Shown here piece after piece: positions 11,584-22,859 of a stretch of DNA of 64,000 nt. The notes below the pieces were generated by a model. It worked only from the letters and a program-made list of their open reading frames with translations, was not told the DNA's origin and searched no databases. Source of the stretch: Persicaria tinctoria (lineage: Eukaryota > Streptophyta > Magnoliopsida > Caryophyllales > Polygonaceae); assembly GCA_037127255.1 (NCBI GenBank), contig JBANSL010000004.1, positions 13,640,967-13,704,966 on the forward strand, in the 5' to 3' direction. Numbering within the stretch: the stretch's first letter is position 1; every line of letters starts with the position of its first letter. Position numbers and translations under genes: made by a program.

Positions 11584-12011
11584 TCATCAAGGTCTCCTAA
11601 AACTATACAAAGAAGGTGAACGTTTTCCATGAAGGCGATGCCCTTCTTCCTAAGGAAGTCTTTATCCCTCTCGTGTATATATATATATGTGGTGGAGCAT
11701 ACACGAGGGGTGTGTTTGGTGGATATCATGTATGTATGTATGTATGTTTGTGTGTGTCTATGCATTTTGAATGATGATGACAGCCAAGTTTTGTAAGTGG
11801 TTGATATGGACATTGATTAACTATTCATTGGTTCCCGATGATGAAAAAAAGGTGGGATATTGGCTGAGAACATTCTAGGCACGCCTAATTCTATTTGTCA
11901 ATCAATTTGATGATATGAAGGATAATTTTAGTCTCTCAAATAGCGTCAACCGCTTCAATTATGATTACATGGATTATCAATATGTTGATGATTTAATTTA
12001 CATAGCTTATA

Positions 12012-12301
12012 TATTATGACTTATAATGCACAATATTGTGAATTATAATTTTTTTGATAATGAGGGTAACCATCTTTAGTGGTAATCCCGAGCACGTGAC
12101 TCAAGCGACAAGAGGTATACACCTGGTAAACTGGTTTGTGGCGACTGGTTAGACCCAATGGTAAGAATCAAGGTGAACCTTGATTTTTCACTCAAGAGAA
12201 AAGGTGGAGGCAATGATCAAACCCGAAACCTCCCATTAATCTCCATCCCTCACCATTGAGCCACCCCATCTGGGGCATATTATACATTATAAGTCATAAT
12301 A
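12012..12301 (-). repeat. SINE-like segment flanked by a 17-bp inverted repeat
   Basis: Read on the minus strand, 12285-12065 has TGGCTCAATGGTGAGGG, like a tRNA A box, and then GGTTTCGGGTTTGATC, like a B box, at the right spacing for a tRNA-derived SINE promoter. The block is bordered by TATTATGACTTATAATG (12012-12028) and its exact reverse complement (12285-12301). That inverted flank is not a SINE duplication, so the segment may sit in the loop of an older MITE. It has no 3' poly-A that I can define. Confidence 0.4.
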
Positions 12302-13139
12302 CATGGCTATGCAAACAGAACATTTCTTCTAACAAGGTGACTGACGTGTCTATTATTAATATCATATCTTTTTTAATCATTCATTTATTATTTTATTATT
12401 ATATATAACAAAGGAGAAGTTACATGTGTCATATGATGCATTCTCCTTAATCGTAGTATCTATATACATATCTATACACATATACTAATACTAAAACCGA
12501 TGCATAGCGTCCTATGTAGCGCGTTGTGGTACATTGATCATAGAAAAAAGATTCTATGTGGCGCACTACAGTTGATCCTAGAAAGAAAAAAAATATGTTG
12601 TCATAATTAATTTATAGAAAGTTATATACGCCACAAATCACAATCTATCTATATATATTTTAATTAATTGAAAAAAAAATATAAACAAAAAATATTTTAT
12701 AGTCTTACTTACCAAAATTATTAATAGATAAATATGTAGTATTTGATAGGTGCTATTTTATTTATATCTAGATTATTTTTTGGTGGAGAGAATTATTTAT
12801 ATTTATATTACATGAGATTTAAATAACGATATATTAGAAAAAAATTTATTTATATATAATATGTCGAACTAATTTTATTTATATCTATATTATTTTTTGG
12901 TGGAAAAAATTATTTATATTTAGATGAATATTTTTTATTTATTAGAATATATCTAGATTATTTATAATATTGTAATAATGTATTCTCCGTGCACGGGACG
13001 AGACCTACACTAGTAACCAATATATGCTTAAGATAATACTCCAATTTAGTTAGATACTAGTGTAATACCCGTGCCTTGAAGGCACGGGAGCTTGATCCAT
13101 TTTAATTTGAACATCATTTTATATATCTATATAATACTA

Positions 13140-13143
<4 letters not shown>
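12302..13143. other. AT-rich non-coding sequence with Helitron-like motifs
   Basis: The block from about 12480 (TATACTAATACTAAAACCGA) to about 13013 (GTGCACGGGACGAGACC then TACACTAGTA), together with ACTAGTGTAATACCCGTGCC at 13059, resembles the ends of non-autonomous plant repeats often classed as Helitrons. A hairpin (CCCGTGCC..GGCACGGG) stands at 13070-13089. No replicase or helicase gene is present. The class call is weak. Confidence 0.3.
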
Positions 13144-13213
<70 letters not shown>

Positions 13214-13220
13214 CACACAC
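13144..13220. repeat. (AT)n microsatellite with CA tail
   Basis: About 65 bases of alternating AT, then ACATACACACACACACGTG. The AT tract gives false Tyr-Ile open frames. Confidence 0.9.
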
Positions 13221-13790
13221 ACGTGTTTACAACAAAAATATGTATAAAATATATTTTTTTTAATTTATAAATTAGTTGGAAAGATATACGATACAAAATT
13301 TGAAAATGATTTAATAACTTAAAGTAGTAATAATAATCAAACACACCATCTAATATAATTTGAAATAAATATATAATTATTATCATTAGCATAGATCTAA
13401 AAAAGTAAAATATAAGCTCCCGTACAAATATTAAAAAATCATAAGCACATGATTGTGTGAATAATTTTGAAGTTAAATATGTAGATGTACATAACTTATT
13501 GATTATTTTCATGACAAAGATGGTTAGAAAGATAGAGAAATTAATAGTGAAAATAAAGGTAAGATGGTAAAAAAAGATCCTTAAAGGTAGAAAAGTGATC
13601 TAAGAAGCCTCATCCAAGATGTAAAATAAGCATTAGAAATGCTTGTGAGTCTTAAAATATTATTTATTTTTCAATAGTCATTTAAGATGTCTAAAATAAT
13701 TAAATTATAAAATAACACTTATTTGGCTCTAATTGATTTTTATAATTAATTTTTGAAATCGAATATTTACAAATTGATTATTACATGTTC
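13221..13790. other. AT-rich sequence, no gene
   Basis: No frame with protein-like composition on either strand and no RNA gene seen. The longest minus-strand frame is driven by AT-rich sequence and the neighbouring microsatellite. Confidence 0.4.
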
Positions 13791-13799
13791 GTTGTATGT

Positions 13800-14850
13800 A
13801 GACATTGTGGGGAATATTGCAATCGGTTAAAAATGATAAATCAACAATTTCAATATCCAAGAATAAAATCAGCCAAGAATTGACGAATGTTCAATGTACG
13901 TAGACGATTAAAATAGATCACAAATTGACATACAACATATCAAATTATATAATATTTTAGTATAAAAATAGGAAAAAAATATGTTTAAAATAGGAAACAG
14001 ATATTTTAAAATTTCAGCAATAATATTGACCAATAAGAAAATACCATTTGAATAAAAAATTCAAGTTTAATTGTGAGCGTGACACATCAGCAATATAACC
14101 GAATAGTGATTGCAATCGGGAAAAAATGGAAACATGTCTCAATATTTACGAAAATATAACCGAAAATAAAAAAAAAGGAAATGGATTCAAATCATATTTA
14201 AAATAGGGAACAAATATTTTAAAGTTTCCATAATCATATTGACCAATAAGAAAATCTCATTTGAATAAAAAATTCAACTTTAATTATGGGCGTGACACGT
14301 CAGCAAAATGCTAGCAGAATTAGTAATATTAATAGATAGATAATAGATAATAGATAGATAAATAATAGATATATTGCAATCGGAAAAAAAAATGGAAACA
14401 TGTCTCAATATTTACGGCAATATAACCGAAAATAAAAAAAAGGAATGAATTCAAATCATATTTAAAATAGGAAACAAATATTTTAAAGTTTCCATAATAA
14501 TATTGACCAATAAGAAAATCTCATTTGAATACAAAATTCAACTTTAATTGTGGGCGTGACACGTCAGCAAAATGCTAACAGAATTAGTAATATAGATAGA
14601 TAGATAATAGATATATTGCAATCGGAAAAAAAATTGGAAACATGTCTCAATATTTACGGCAATATAACCGAAAATAAAAAAAAGGAATGAATTCAAATCA
14701 TATTTAAAATAGGAAACAAATATTTTAAAGTTTCCATAATAATATTGACCAATAAGAAAATCTCATTTGAATAAAAAATTCAACTTTAATTGTGGGTGTG
14801 ACACGTCAGCAAAATGCTAACAGAATTAGTAATATTAATAGATTGATATA
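13800..14850. repeat. Tandem array of about 240-265-bp units (about 3.5 copies)
   Basis: The marker AATATTTACG recurs at 14141, 14407 and 14649 (periods 266 and 242). Each unit runs from GCAATCGG(A)n through GGAAACATGTCTCAATATTT, AATATTGACCAATAAGAAAA and GTGACACGTCAGCAAAATGC to AATAGATAGATA. A more divergent unit precedes them (about 13815-14100). The last three units are almost identical apart from the length of the GATA tract. The array is non-coding and lies in the spacer of the larger inverted duplication. Confidence 0.8.
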
Positions 14851-15309
14851 TTTTTAGAACATTAACATATCAATATATGCTTAAGATAACATCATCCGTC
14901 GGGATAATCAGGACGGTGCCTTACTCTTGTAAGTTCGCCCGCCCATTGTTTGATCAATGTAAAAAAAAAAGTTCATTTTATAAAGATGAATTGGAGACTT
15001 GTTTGATGGAAAATAATTTGCTAACTATGGTTCGTGCAAGAATAATAGGCCCATGAAATGAAGGTACCAACAAGTTAGTAGGAATCCATGGGCTGTCTTG
15101 AAGAAGGGTTACCTTTCAAATGGCAGGTAAGTTCGATTCATTAGGACAAGTAGACCGTTGTTGGCTTGTTGCCAACTGGTCCTATGTTTACCGTTTCCAC
15201 AAGAATTTGTACTGAGATCAAAAGAAGCCCAAATTAGATAGGCCCCATCTTAACTTGGTAGATATATGGATGCGTATCCATTAAATCCCATTTGTCTCTT
15301 AGGTAAATT
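14851..15309. other. Non-coding sequence, no gene
   Basis: No open frame of note. A GTTGTTGGCTTGTTGCCAAC hairpin stands at about 15155-15175. Nothing else could be assigned. Confidence 0.35.
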
Positions 15310-15369
15310 GAGCGTGCCTAGAATGTTCTCAGCCAATATCCCACCCATTTTTTTTTTTTCGGGTTTTCT

Positions 15370-15814
15370 GAATACACCGCTAATTTTTACTGGAACCACC
15401 GCTATTCTCCGCAACCCCCTGCGGACCGAGCTTCGCAACTCCTTGCGGATCTCCCCGGATATCGTGCCAAACACGCCCTAAAAGTCCACCGACAAAACGT
15501 CCGCAAGACGTTGCGGAGAGAGGTCCGCATTAGGATGCGGAGTTCCCTAACCTATTTGTTATAAAAAAAAAATTCTCACAGAAGTACTTACGCAGGGAGG
15601 TGCGTAACTTTTTTTTTTTTTGGCTCCTTGGAAGGAGAATCGGACACAGAGTCGCAATCGGGTGCCGACTTAACTCCGCAAGGAGTTGCGGAGTTAAGTC
15701 GACGTAAAGGCTGTTTGGCACAACGTCAAAAGTATTCCACAACAGGGTGCGAACTTAACTCCGCAAGAAGTTGCGGAGATTACGGTGATTCCAGTAAAAA
15801 TTAGCGGTGTATTT
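15370..15814. mobile_element. MITE with about 31-bp inverted repeats and a GC-rich palindromic interior
   Basis: AATACACCGCTAATTTTTAC then TGGAACCACCG at 15371-15401 is mirrored at 15783-15814 with one or two changes. The element is absent from the corresponding place in the left arm, which proves insertion. The interior carries several CTCCGCAA..TTGCGGAG palindromes. It is non-coding. Confidence 0.8.
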
Positions 15815-16025
15815 ATCAATCTTTTTTTTTCATCATCGGGAACCAATGAATTGTTAATCAATTCAATGTCCATATCAACCATTTACAAAACTTGGCTGTC
15901 CTCATCATACAAAAACACACCTCTCGTTTATGCTCCACCACATATATATATATACACGAGAGGGATAAAGACCTCCTTAGGAAGAAGGGCAACACCTTCA
16001 TGTAAACCGTTCACCTTCTCTGTAT

Positions 16026-16894
16026 AGTTTTAGGCGGTCCGGATCACCTATAACCCACTATGTAACCCCTTATGTAACAAAATTTCTATTGGTCAATCTA
16101 TAACTAATTTATCTATTTAAAATTAATAGAATTTTAAAATTATTGTGGAAATCTTAACTAAAACACAAATCTTATTTTCCTATATTAAAAAGAAGTAATT
16201 AAATAACGTTGCAATTCCTTCCTCCGGATGCAAAAACTAAACCCTTTTACTTCTCCTCTTTGATTCTAATGGTGCACCCGCGAAGAAGAAGTCCGACCTT
16301 GACCAGGTTCGATCACTTTCTAATTGTCCTAATACCCTAATTGCTTTAATTTCACCATGAAGGCCGAAGTTAATGGGGGAAAATCCTCCTAATTTTACCG
16401 TTAGGACAAAGGGCCCAATCCCAGCACTAATTAATCAGAGGTAGTAAATATGGAATTAATCGGGAGATCATGGGAATAATGAAGGAGAAGATTCAATTTG
16501 AAAGAATAAACAGCAAGAAGGAGACAATAGACCAAAATCAACACACATGAGCTATGATCATCCAAATTGAAAGGGCACCGATCGAGAAATCTGGTATGAG
16601 ATGGGACTCAATTTTTTTTTATTGCACGTACAAAGAAGCACATATGCTAATGACGGTGAATTGAAAGAAATTAATCGATGATTTTGACCTAATTAACGTG
16701 CGTGGGAACTGGGAAGAGGATGAAGTGTAATTTTTTCTTTTTAATTTAGAAAAATAAGATTTATTTTTTAATTAAGATTTCATCAATAATTTTGTCAATT
16801 TTAATTAGATGAATTAATTATAAATGAACCAATAGAAATCATGTAACACGGAGGGTTACTTCGTGGGTTATAGGTGATCCGAACCGAGTTTTAG
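16026..16894. mobile_element. Non-autonomous DNA element with 8-bp TSD, possible gene capture
   Basis: The 853-bp element 16034-16886 is flanked by AGTTTTAG at 16026-16033 and 16887-16894. Its ends are inverted repeats: GCGGTCCGGATCACCTATAA (left) and reversed CGGTTCGGATCACCTATAAC (right), continuing into CCCA. The left arm of the inverted duplication lacks it. The 8-bp TSD fits hAT or a short MULE duplication. A plus-strand stretch around 16270-16306 reads GAPAKKKSDLDQ and then CAG|GTTCGATC, which looks like an exon end with a splice donor, as in elements that captured gene pieces. The source gene is not recognised. Confidence 0.72.
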
Positions 16895-17155
16895 GAGACC
16901 TTGATGAGATACCGAATAGCTGCAAGAAAGGAGGAGCCCCACCAAACCTAAAAAGATTCCATACCCTATTCGCTGCTAAACTAAATAAAAAGTACATGGA
17001 GATAACATGTGACTAGCTGGATATATGCATGACTCATGACCCACAAGATGCAATTACCTAGGACTCTAGGAGGACTCAGGGTAAGGGTGTCAACATGAAC
17101 CAGAATAATTGGAGAACGTACTAGAGGCAGAAGATCGATGGTTAATTAACCATTC

Positions 17156-17311
17156 TGATATATTATATATTGTATAGTGTACTGCCCTATTGGCTCAGGC
17201 CTAGTCTTACTCTCTTGTAATCTATATATATTGACATTATGAGGAATGAAATCCTAGGGAGGATTTTACATCAATTGATATCGTTCTACATGGTATCAAG
17301 CTTCTTCTTAC
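17156..17311 (+). mobile_element. 5' LTR (135 bp) and primer site of an Ale-like Copia, interrupted after 20 bp
   Basis: The LTR 17156-17290 starts TGATATATTATATATTGTAT and ends ATATCGTTCTACA. TGGTATCAAG (17291-17300) follows, matching the initiator-Met-tRNA primer site, and the element is then interrupted at 17312 by the TRIM. The same LTR wording (TATTGTATAGTG, GAGGA(G)TTTTACATCAATT) recurs reversed at 26322-26458, so the minus-strand Copia there is a relative. The gag of this element resumes at 24005. Confidence 0.75.
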
Positions 17312-17482
17312 TGTTGAGAAAATGAATGATGTGAAGAGACCAAAAGAGTCCCCATATCGATAATATGAAGAAAGAAGCATTAACATATAAACTAGTGGGT
17401 CACTCCTCCTATGACCAATTGGTTTTAGGATGGAACTTCGCTCGGCTTATGTGCTAGGCTATTAGCGCAAGGGCGCACGTGT
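17312..17482 (+). mobile_element. TRIM 5' LTR, first part
   Basis: TGTTGAGAAAATGAATGATG through GGGCGCACGTGT matches the 3' LTR at 23700-23916 at nearly every base. The 6.0-kb Copia was inserted into this LTR at 17483; the remaining LTR bases follow at 23524-23563. The TRIM without the insert would be about 565 bp. Confidence 0.78.
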
Positions 17483-18178
17483 TGTTGGAGGAAATGCTTG
17501 AATTTAAGGGAAGGTGAAAAGTTTTGTCCCACATTGGATACTAGGGACATTAGGAGTTGATTTAAAAGGGGTACTTGTTCCACCATTGTTTGAGTGATGG
17601 AATAGGGGTCTCACACGCGCACACCACCACCGCCGCCGGTCCGTGACACGTGCGCGGGGGTGGGGGTGGGGTCCTCGTTTAATTAATTGGGCCAAATAAG
17701 TTACAGAATATTTGTATAAGATTTCTGTGACTTATTGTTTTCTTGTCCGATTTATTTCTCGAGTTTATCTATCTGTTTGGAACTGTTCCGTGATTTTCTC
17801 CACGTTTGAAAGTGGTGCGTTTTCTGGTCCGAGATCCTCGCCTGCACTACCGAGGAGGAGCGTCTCTTTTCCAGTTTAAAACCAGACGTCTCCTCTTCGA
17901 TTTAACACACAGAAAAACCTTCTCCCTTTTCACCTTAGTTCTGGGCAAAGTCTTTGTGATTCCAAACCCTTGTTTCGAGTGCACGACTACGAGGGTGTGC
18001 TGTGTAACCTTGGGGGGCGAAGGCAGTTGTCGACTTGCACCTACGGTCGGGGCGAATTCGCTTCTAAGGCAGTGGGTTCAGCATATACCACACCACAACC
18101 TTTCTGGTTTTTCTAAACAATTGTTTTCGACGGTTTCAACTTCGTTTTCCAATCGGCGGCCCTACATTTGCACTTACA
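17483..18178 (+). mobile_element. 5' LTR (696 bp) of the nested 6.0-kb Copia
   Basis: It starts TGTTGGAGGAAATGCTTGA and ends CATTTGCACTTACA, as does the 3' LTR (22860-23518). The whole element is flanked by CGTGT (17478-17482) and CATGT (23519-23523), a TSD with one change. The 5' copy has about 45 bp more near its start (TTTAAGGGAAGGTGAAAAG and following). The bases after the LTR (ATTTAGAAGCGAATTACAG) do not match the usual TGGTATCAGAG primer site. Confidence 0.85.
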
Positions 18179-18209
18179 ATTTAGAAGCGAATTACAGTTT
18201 GTTCGTGCA

Positions 18210-18542
18210 ATGTCTTTCCAGTTTTTCAAGCCATTGTTGGATCTGTCAAAGTTGGACCCTCTCGACGGGACCAATTACAAGCGCTGGTCGCAGAAGATGC
18301 TCATCTTCTTTGAGCAATTGGAGGTGGACTACGTCCTGCTGGAGGCCGCACCTGTTGGTTCCGCCGCTGATGCAGAGGAGAAGAAGGACACCAAGGCGCT
18401 TCCGGATGCAGTTGCTGATGCCTCTGTTGTCGTCGACAAGGGCAAGAAGAAGGCCGACGAGGACGCTGATCCGGCACTGGTGAAGAAGTACGACCAGGAT
18501 AAAAAAAACTGTCCGTGGTCACATCCTCAGCCATGTCTCTAA
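18210..18542 (+). pseudogene. Copia gag N-terminus, frameshifted
   Basis: The frame opens at the first ATG after the LTR (MSFQFFKPLLDLSKLDPLDG). It contains the NYKRWSQKMLIFFEQLEVDY motif typical of Copia gag (UBN2 family), followed by an acidic/lysine-rich insert. It shifts out of frame at an eight-A run (18501-18508); the protein resumes in the next frame and continues into the polyprotein at 18598. In an active element this part would form the particle shell that packages the RNA. One homopolymer slip separates it from the rest, so the copy is close to intact. Confidence 0.82.
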
Positions 18543-18597
18543 CCCTATATTTGATTTAATTTCGGTTCATAAATCTGCTAAACTGATATGGGATATA

Positions 18598-21500
18598 TTG
18601 GAGAAGAAGTATGGGGCTGACGATGCAGGGAAGAAAAAGTATGTTTGCGGGAAATTTATGCAGTTCAAAATGGTGGACGACAAACCAATCATGGAGCAAG
18701 TCCACGAGTACGAGAACCTGGTGGCTGATATCCTCTCTGAGGGTATGAAAATGTGCGAGGTGCTGCAGGAAAATTTTCTCATCGAAAAATTGCCTGAATC
18801 GTGGGCCGGCTACAGGAACCATCTCAAGCATAAGAAGAAGGATCTGACTTTGGAGGAGCTTGTCGGACACATGAAGATAGATGAGGCAAACCGCCTCAAA
18901 GACAAGCCCAAGCCTAAATCTGCTGATTCTGTGAAAGCTAATCTGGTTGAATCCTCTGTGAAAACTGACAGGTCCAAGCCAGGGAACAAAGCTGGTGGCT
19001 CTAAACCTAACATGAAGCCACGGAAGGGTCAAAAGTTCAAGAAGTCTGGAAACCAGCCAGACAAGCAGCAGAAGCAAGGAGGGACTGGAATTGGATGCTA
19101 TGTTTGTGGCAAGCCAGGCCACAAGGCTTGGCTGTGTCGCAATCGGGCTGATCTCCAGAACCAAGGACAGCAGCAGAACAACAAGCCCGTAGCCCCAGCT
19201 CAGCAGCAAGCCAACGTTGTCCAGGACAACAACCAGCTGATAGCCATGATCACTGAAGTCAACCATGTGGGTGGCCAGGTCGATTGGCTCCTGGACAGCG
19301 GGGCCACTCACCACTTCTGCGCCAATAGGGACCTATTTTCTGAGTTTGAGGATGCTTCAGACGTCGACCAGGTCTACATGGGCAACTCGAGCATCTCTCG
19401 AGTGCTTGGCAAGGGGAAGGTTACACTCAAGCTCACCTCAGGGAAGTCTCTTACCCTCGTGAATGTGCTTTATGTTCCTTCTCTGTGCCGAAACTTGATT
19501 TCATGTGGTTTGCTTGAGTTAGCTGGAATTAAGCAAGTGACTGATGCTGGAAAAATGGTTTTAACCAAAAATGGAGAATTTGTAGGAAAGGCTTATAGGG
19601 CTGACTTTCTGTATGTGCTTGAAACTATGATTGAGAATAATGAGAATGCATCTACTTCTGCTTATATTGTTGAGTCTGTTGATTTATGGCATGCTAGACT
19701 AGGACATGTGAATGCGAGATCTATATGTCAATTGCATGATATGGGTTTGATTCCTAGTCTATCCAAACATGACCATAGAAAATGTGAAATATGTGTTGAG
19801 GCCAAATTTCATAAACAGCCTTTTAAAACGGTGAATGAAAGGACAACTGAATTGCTGGAGTTAGTCCATTCTGATTTGGCTGATTTTAAGAACACTGAGA
19901 GTAGAGGTGGCAAGCGCTACTATATCACATTTGTGGATGACCATTCTAGATATACTAAGGTATACTTGCTTAGGTCTAAAGATGAAGCAGAAAGCATATT
20001 TTATGTGTATAAAGCTGAAGTAGAAAACCAATTAAATCACAAAATAAAAAGGCTTAGATCCGATAGAGGCGGTGAATATATCACTAATTCTTTGAGAGAA
20101 TTCTGTGAACAAAATGGTATTATTCATGAATTTACAGCTCCTTATAGCCCACAACAAAATGGTATTGCTGAAAGGAAAAACAGAACTAAGGAAATGATGA
20201 ATGCTATGCTTTCTAGTTCTGGTTTGCCTGATAATATGTGGGGGGAAGCTGTATTGTCCGCAAATCATATTCTGAATAAGGTACCTCACAAGAAGCTTGA
20301 CAAAACACCTTATGAACTTTGGAAAGGGCATCCGCCTAATCTGAAATTTCTGAAAGTGTGGGGGTGTCTAGCTAAGGTGGGGTTACCTTCATTCAAAGTT
20401 GATACTATTGGATCTAAGACTTTTGATGCAATTATGATTGGGTATGCTGAAAACAGTGCTGCTTATCGTTTTATGTGCTTGAGTGATCGTACCTTGTGTG
20501 AATATCGTGATGCTGTTTTCTTTGAACATGTGTTTCCTTTAAAGAAATCTGCATTGCCTGCTATTGATTCTTCATCTCATGATGCATCTTCATCCATGCC
20601 TAACACTGTTGTGCCTAATGCTCATGCTGATCATGATGAACCTAGGAAAAGTAAAAGGCGTAGGAAGGAAACTAGTTTTGGTCCTGATTTTGTGACTGCA
20701 TTTGTAGTTGAACTTAATGATTTAAATGAACTAGATGAGACGTTCATTATTCTTCATATGATAGAAGATGATCCTAAGACCTATGATGAGGCAATAAGTT
20801 CATTAGATGCTAGTTTCTGGAAGGATGTTATTAATAGTGAGATAGAATCAATTATGTCTAATCACACTTGGGAACTAGTTGATATGCCTAGAGGAAACAG
20901 AGCCATTAGCCGTAAGTGGATCTTTAAGAAGAAGCTTAAGGTGGATGGCTCAGTGGATAGATATAAGGCAAGACTAGTCATTAGAGGATTCACTCAAAGA
21001 TATGGCATTGATTTCTTTGACACATATTCTCCTGTTACAAAGATTGCTACCATTCGTGCATTATTTGCTCTAGCTTCTAGCTATAAATTGCTTGTACATC
21101 AAATGGATGTTAAAACAGCTTTTTTGAATGGTGATCTTAACGAGGAAATCTACATGGAACAGCCGGCAGGATGTGTGGTTCCAGTACAGGAGAACAAGGT
21201 CTGCAAACTGAAGAAGTCTTTGTATGGACTAAAGCAAGCGCCGAAGAAATGGTATGAAAAGTTTCATCAAACCATACTTAGCTTTGGATTTGAGGTAAAC
21301 GGATCTGACGCTTGCGTTTATTCAAAAATGTTTGGTGCTGACTGTGTGATTATATGCCTATATGTGGATGATATGTTGCTTTTTGGTTCCCACATAAATG
21401 CTATAAATTCAACCAAACAATTTTTGTCTTCTCAGTTTGAAATGAAAGATATGGGTGAAGCTGATGTGATTCTAGGTGTTAAGGTAACTAGAAAAGAAAA

Positions 21501-22311
21501 TGGCTTCATTCTATCACAACCTCATTATGTAGAGAAAATGTTGAAAAGGTTTGATAGTTTTGATGTAGTGCCAGTTAAAACTCCTTATGATGCTAATATG
21601 CAGTTGCAGAAAATTTTTGGGAATAGTGTTTCACAAAATGAGTATGCTAAGATAATAGGGAGTTTGATGTTTTTGATGAACTACACTCGGCCTAATATTG
21701 CTTATGCTGTAAGTAGACTCAGTAGATATACCTATAACCCTAGTAGTGATCATTGGACCGCACTTCACAGACTATTGAGATATCTGAAGGGTACAATGGA
21801 TTGGGGGTTACATTATGTAGGGTACCCTCAAGCTTTGGAGGGTTACTGTGATGCAAACTGGGTTACTGATAATGATGAGGTTAGCTCCACTAGTGGTTAT
21901 GTGTTTACATTATGTGGTGGTTCTATTTCGTGGAAATCATCAAAGCAAACTTGCATAGCTAGATCAACTATGGAATCTGAGTTCATTGCTTTAGATTTAG
22001 CTGGTCAAGAGGCTGAGTGGTTAAGAAGCTTACATGCTGATTTACCTTTGTGGGGGCGCAAAGCTCCATCTATTTCTCTACATTGTGACTCACAATCTGC
22101 TATCTGTGTAGCTAACAACAATACATACAATGGCAAGAAGAGACACATCCGGATTCGACATGAAGCTGCGAGACAGCTAATTGTGACTGGTGTGATCTGT
22201 CTGGAGTATGTGAAGTCTGAGAGAAATCTGGCTGATCCATTGACGAAAGGACTAACAAGGAGGTTGGTTCTCGATTCGTCTAGGGGAATGGGACTCAAGC
22301 CCATAAGATGA
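18598..22311 (+). CDS. Copia gag-pol polyprotein (protease, integrase, RT, RNase H)
   Basis: An uninterrupted 1,237-codon frame. In order it holds the rest of gag; a CCHC knuckle ([14 protein letters not shown], about residue 166); the aspartic protease site ([10 protein letters not shown], about 231); a pre-integrase zinc region (HARLGH...CEIC, about 365-400); an integrase core with the acidic residues seen as HSDL, SDRGGEY and the E of QQNGIAERK; reverse transcriptase ([27 protein letters not shown] at about 920); and RNase H (YCDANW, then ESEFIAL). The domain order INT-RT-RH defines Ty1/Copia. All key residues are present, but the frameshift at 18501-18508 cuts it from its start, so this copy is probably not autonomous. 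The lineage (perhaps Tork or TAR) is not settled. Confidence 0.9.
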   Translation: MEKKYGADDAGKKKYVCGKFMQFKMVDDKPIMEQVHEYENLVADILSEGMKMCEVLQENFLIEKLPESWAGYRNHLKHKKKDLTLEELVGHMKIDEANRLKDKPKPKSADSVKANLVESSVKTDRSKPGNKAGGSKPNMKPRKGQKFKKSGNQPDKQQKQGGTGIGCYVCGKPGHKAWLCRNRADLQNQGQQQNNKPVAPAQQQANVVQDNNQLIAMITEVNHVGGQVDWLLDSGATHHFCANRDLFSEFEDASDVDQVYMGNSSISRVLGKGKVTLKLTSGKSLTLVNVLYVPSLCRNLISCGLLELAGIKQVTDAGKMVLTKNGEFVGKAYRADFLYVLETMIENNENASTSAYIVESVDLWHARLGHVNARSICQLHDMGLIPSLSKHDHRKCEICVEAKFHKQPFKTVNERTTELLELVHSDLADFKNTESRGGKRYYITFVDDHSRYTKVYLLRSKDEAESIFYVYKAEVENQLNHKIKRLRSDRGGEYITNSLREFCEQNGIIHEFTAPYSPQQNGIAERKNRTKEMMNAMLSSSGLPDNMWGEAVLSANHILNKVPHKKLDKTPYELWKGHPPNLKFLKVWGCLAKVGLPSFKVDTIGSKTFDAIMIGYAENSAAYRFMCLSDRTLCEYRDAVFFEHVFPLKKSALPAIDSSSHDASSSMPNTVVPNAHADHDEPRKSKRRRKETSFGPDFVTAFVVELNDLNELDETFIILHMIEDDPKTYDEAISSLDASFWKDVINSEIESIMSNHTWELVDMPRGNRAISRKWIFKKKLKVDGSVDRYKARLVIRGFTQRYGIDFFDTYSPVTKIATIRALFALASSYKLLVHQMDVKTAFLNGDLNEEIYMEQPAGCVVPVQENKVCKLKKSLYGLKQAPKKWYEKFHQTILSFGFEVNGSDACVYSKMFGADCVIICLYVDDMLLFGSHINAINSTKQFLSSQFEMKDMGEADVILGVKVTRKENGFILSQPHYVEKMLKRFDSFDVVPVKTPYDANMQLQKIFGNSVSQNEYAKIIGSLMFLMNYTRPNIAYAVSRLSRYTYNPSSDHWTALHRLLRYLKGTMDWGLHYVGYPQALEGYCDANWVTDNDEVSSTSGYVFTLCGGSISWKSSKQTCIARSTMESEFIALDLAGQEAEWLRSLHADLPLWGRKAPSISLHCDSQSAICVANNNTYNGKKRHIRIRHEAARQLIVTGVICLEYVKSERNLADPLTKGLTRRLVLDSSRGMGLKPIR

Positions 22312-22859
22312 GAGATACACCACATCTCATTCCCCAGGACAGGTGTATCGGAAGAAGGTTGAGTCATGTACTCTTAATGAGTCCATAGCCCAGAATTGGG
22401 TGGTCCTATTGAGAAGGACTTGATGGATTCACTGAAATATGTAGAGGTTGAGCGAAATGCTCTTAATGGTTCTATAGCCCTACAAGGGTGGTCTATATGA
22501 GATAGACTTGATGGAACCACCTACGAGAGTGTGAAGGGTTGGTCACCTTCTATGAAAGACATGGGTAGTCTTTCTAGAGCACTCTTTAGCACCCAAGGTC
22601 AGAGATGACTACCAATTTGCAGGTATTATCGCGGAATCACTAAAGAACATGGAAGAGGTATGTGCTGCTGATGCCAGCTCTTGAATCAGAAGGTTCAAGA
22701 CTCGTTCACCTATCTGATTTGAGAGTCTGCTCAGTTTCACTATGTGTTGGTTCAATCGCAAGACACCAACATTTAAGTACTTTTTCCTAAACTTTGCTCA
22801 GGACACTGTTTTTCAAGTTTTATTATGAAAAACCTCAGTTCCTCGCATTTGTGGGGGAC
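22312..22859 (+). other. Copia 3' untranslated region and polypurine tract
   Basis: Non-coding sequence between pol and the 3' LTR. It includes two related blocks, (AATG/AATG)AGTCCATAGCC and AATGGTTCTATAGCCC, each followed by GGTGG and AAG/TAGACTTGATGGA. The polypurine tract GTGGGGGAC (22851-22859) sits directly against the LTR and would prime plus-strand DNA synthesis. Confidence 0.7.

Larger units (their letters stand above)
10350..11885 (-). repeat. Left arm of an inverted duplication, split by an insertion
   Basis: 10350-10605 and 11584-11885, read on the minus strand, match 16887-17140 and about 15310-16033 on the plus strand. The shared part includes a TATA-like (AT)n, GAGAGGGATAAAGAC, TTTTAGGAGACCTTGATGAG and CTGCAAGAAAGGAGGAGCCC. 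If the arms are read without their insertions, a short frame begins MENVHLLCIVLGDLDE at about 11630 on the minus strand. In the right arm the same start is followed at once by a stop. I do not recognise the product; it may be a gene fragment. Confidence 0.6.
15310..17140 (+). repeat. Right arm of the inverted duplication, split by two elements
   Basis: Plus-strand 15310-15369, 15815-16033 and 16887-17140 match the left arm in reverse. The two interruptions are a 445-bp MITE (15370-15814) and an 853-bp element (16034-16886). The arm shares the TATA-like tract, CGAGAGGGATAAAGAC and CTGCAAGAAAGGAGGAGCCC with the left arm. The candidate start ATG is followed directly by TAA here, so any short protein is not made from this copy. 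Confidence 0.6.

Noticed and set aside
13114..13512. 132-codon minus-strand frame ending in Tyr-Ile repeats
   Set aside because: It is produced by the (AT)n microsatellite.
13800..14850. CRISPR-like regular repeats
   Set aside because: Units are 240-265 bp with no short spacer pattern, in a plant nuclear context; this is an ordinary tandem repeat.
17806..18483. 225-codon frame at the end of the 5' LTR
   Set aside because: It is LTR sequence (also at 23047-23616) that runs in another frame over the real gag start.
18556..19314. 252-codon minus-strand frame
   Set aside because: It mirrors the Copia polyprotein; its Leu-rich text is the antisense of coding sequence.
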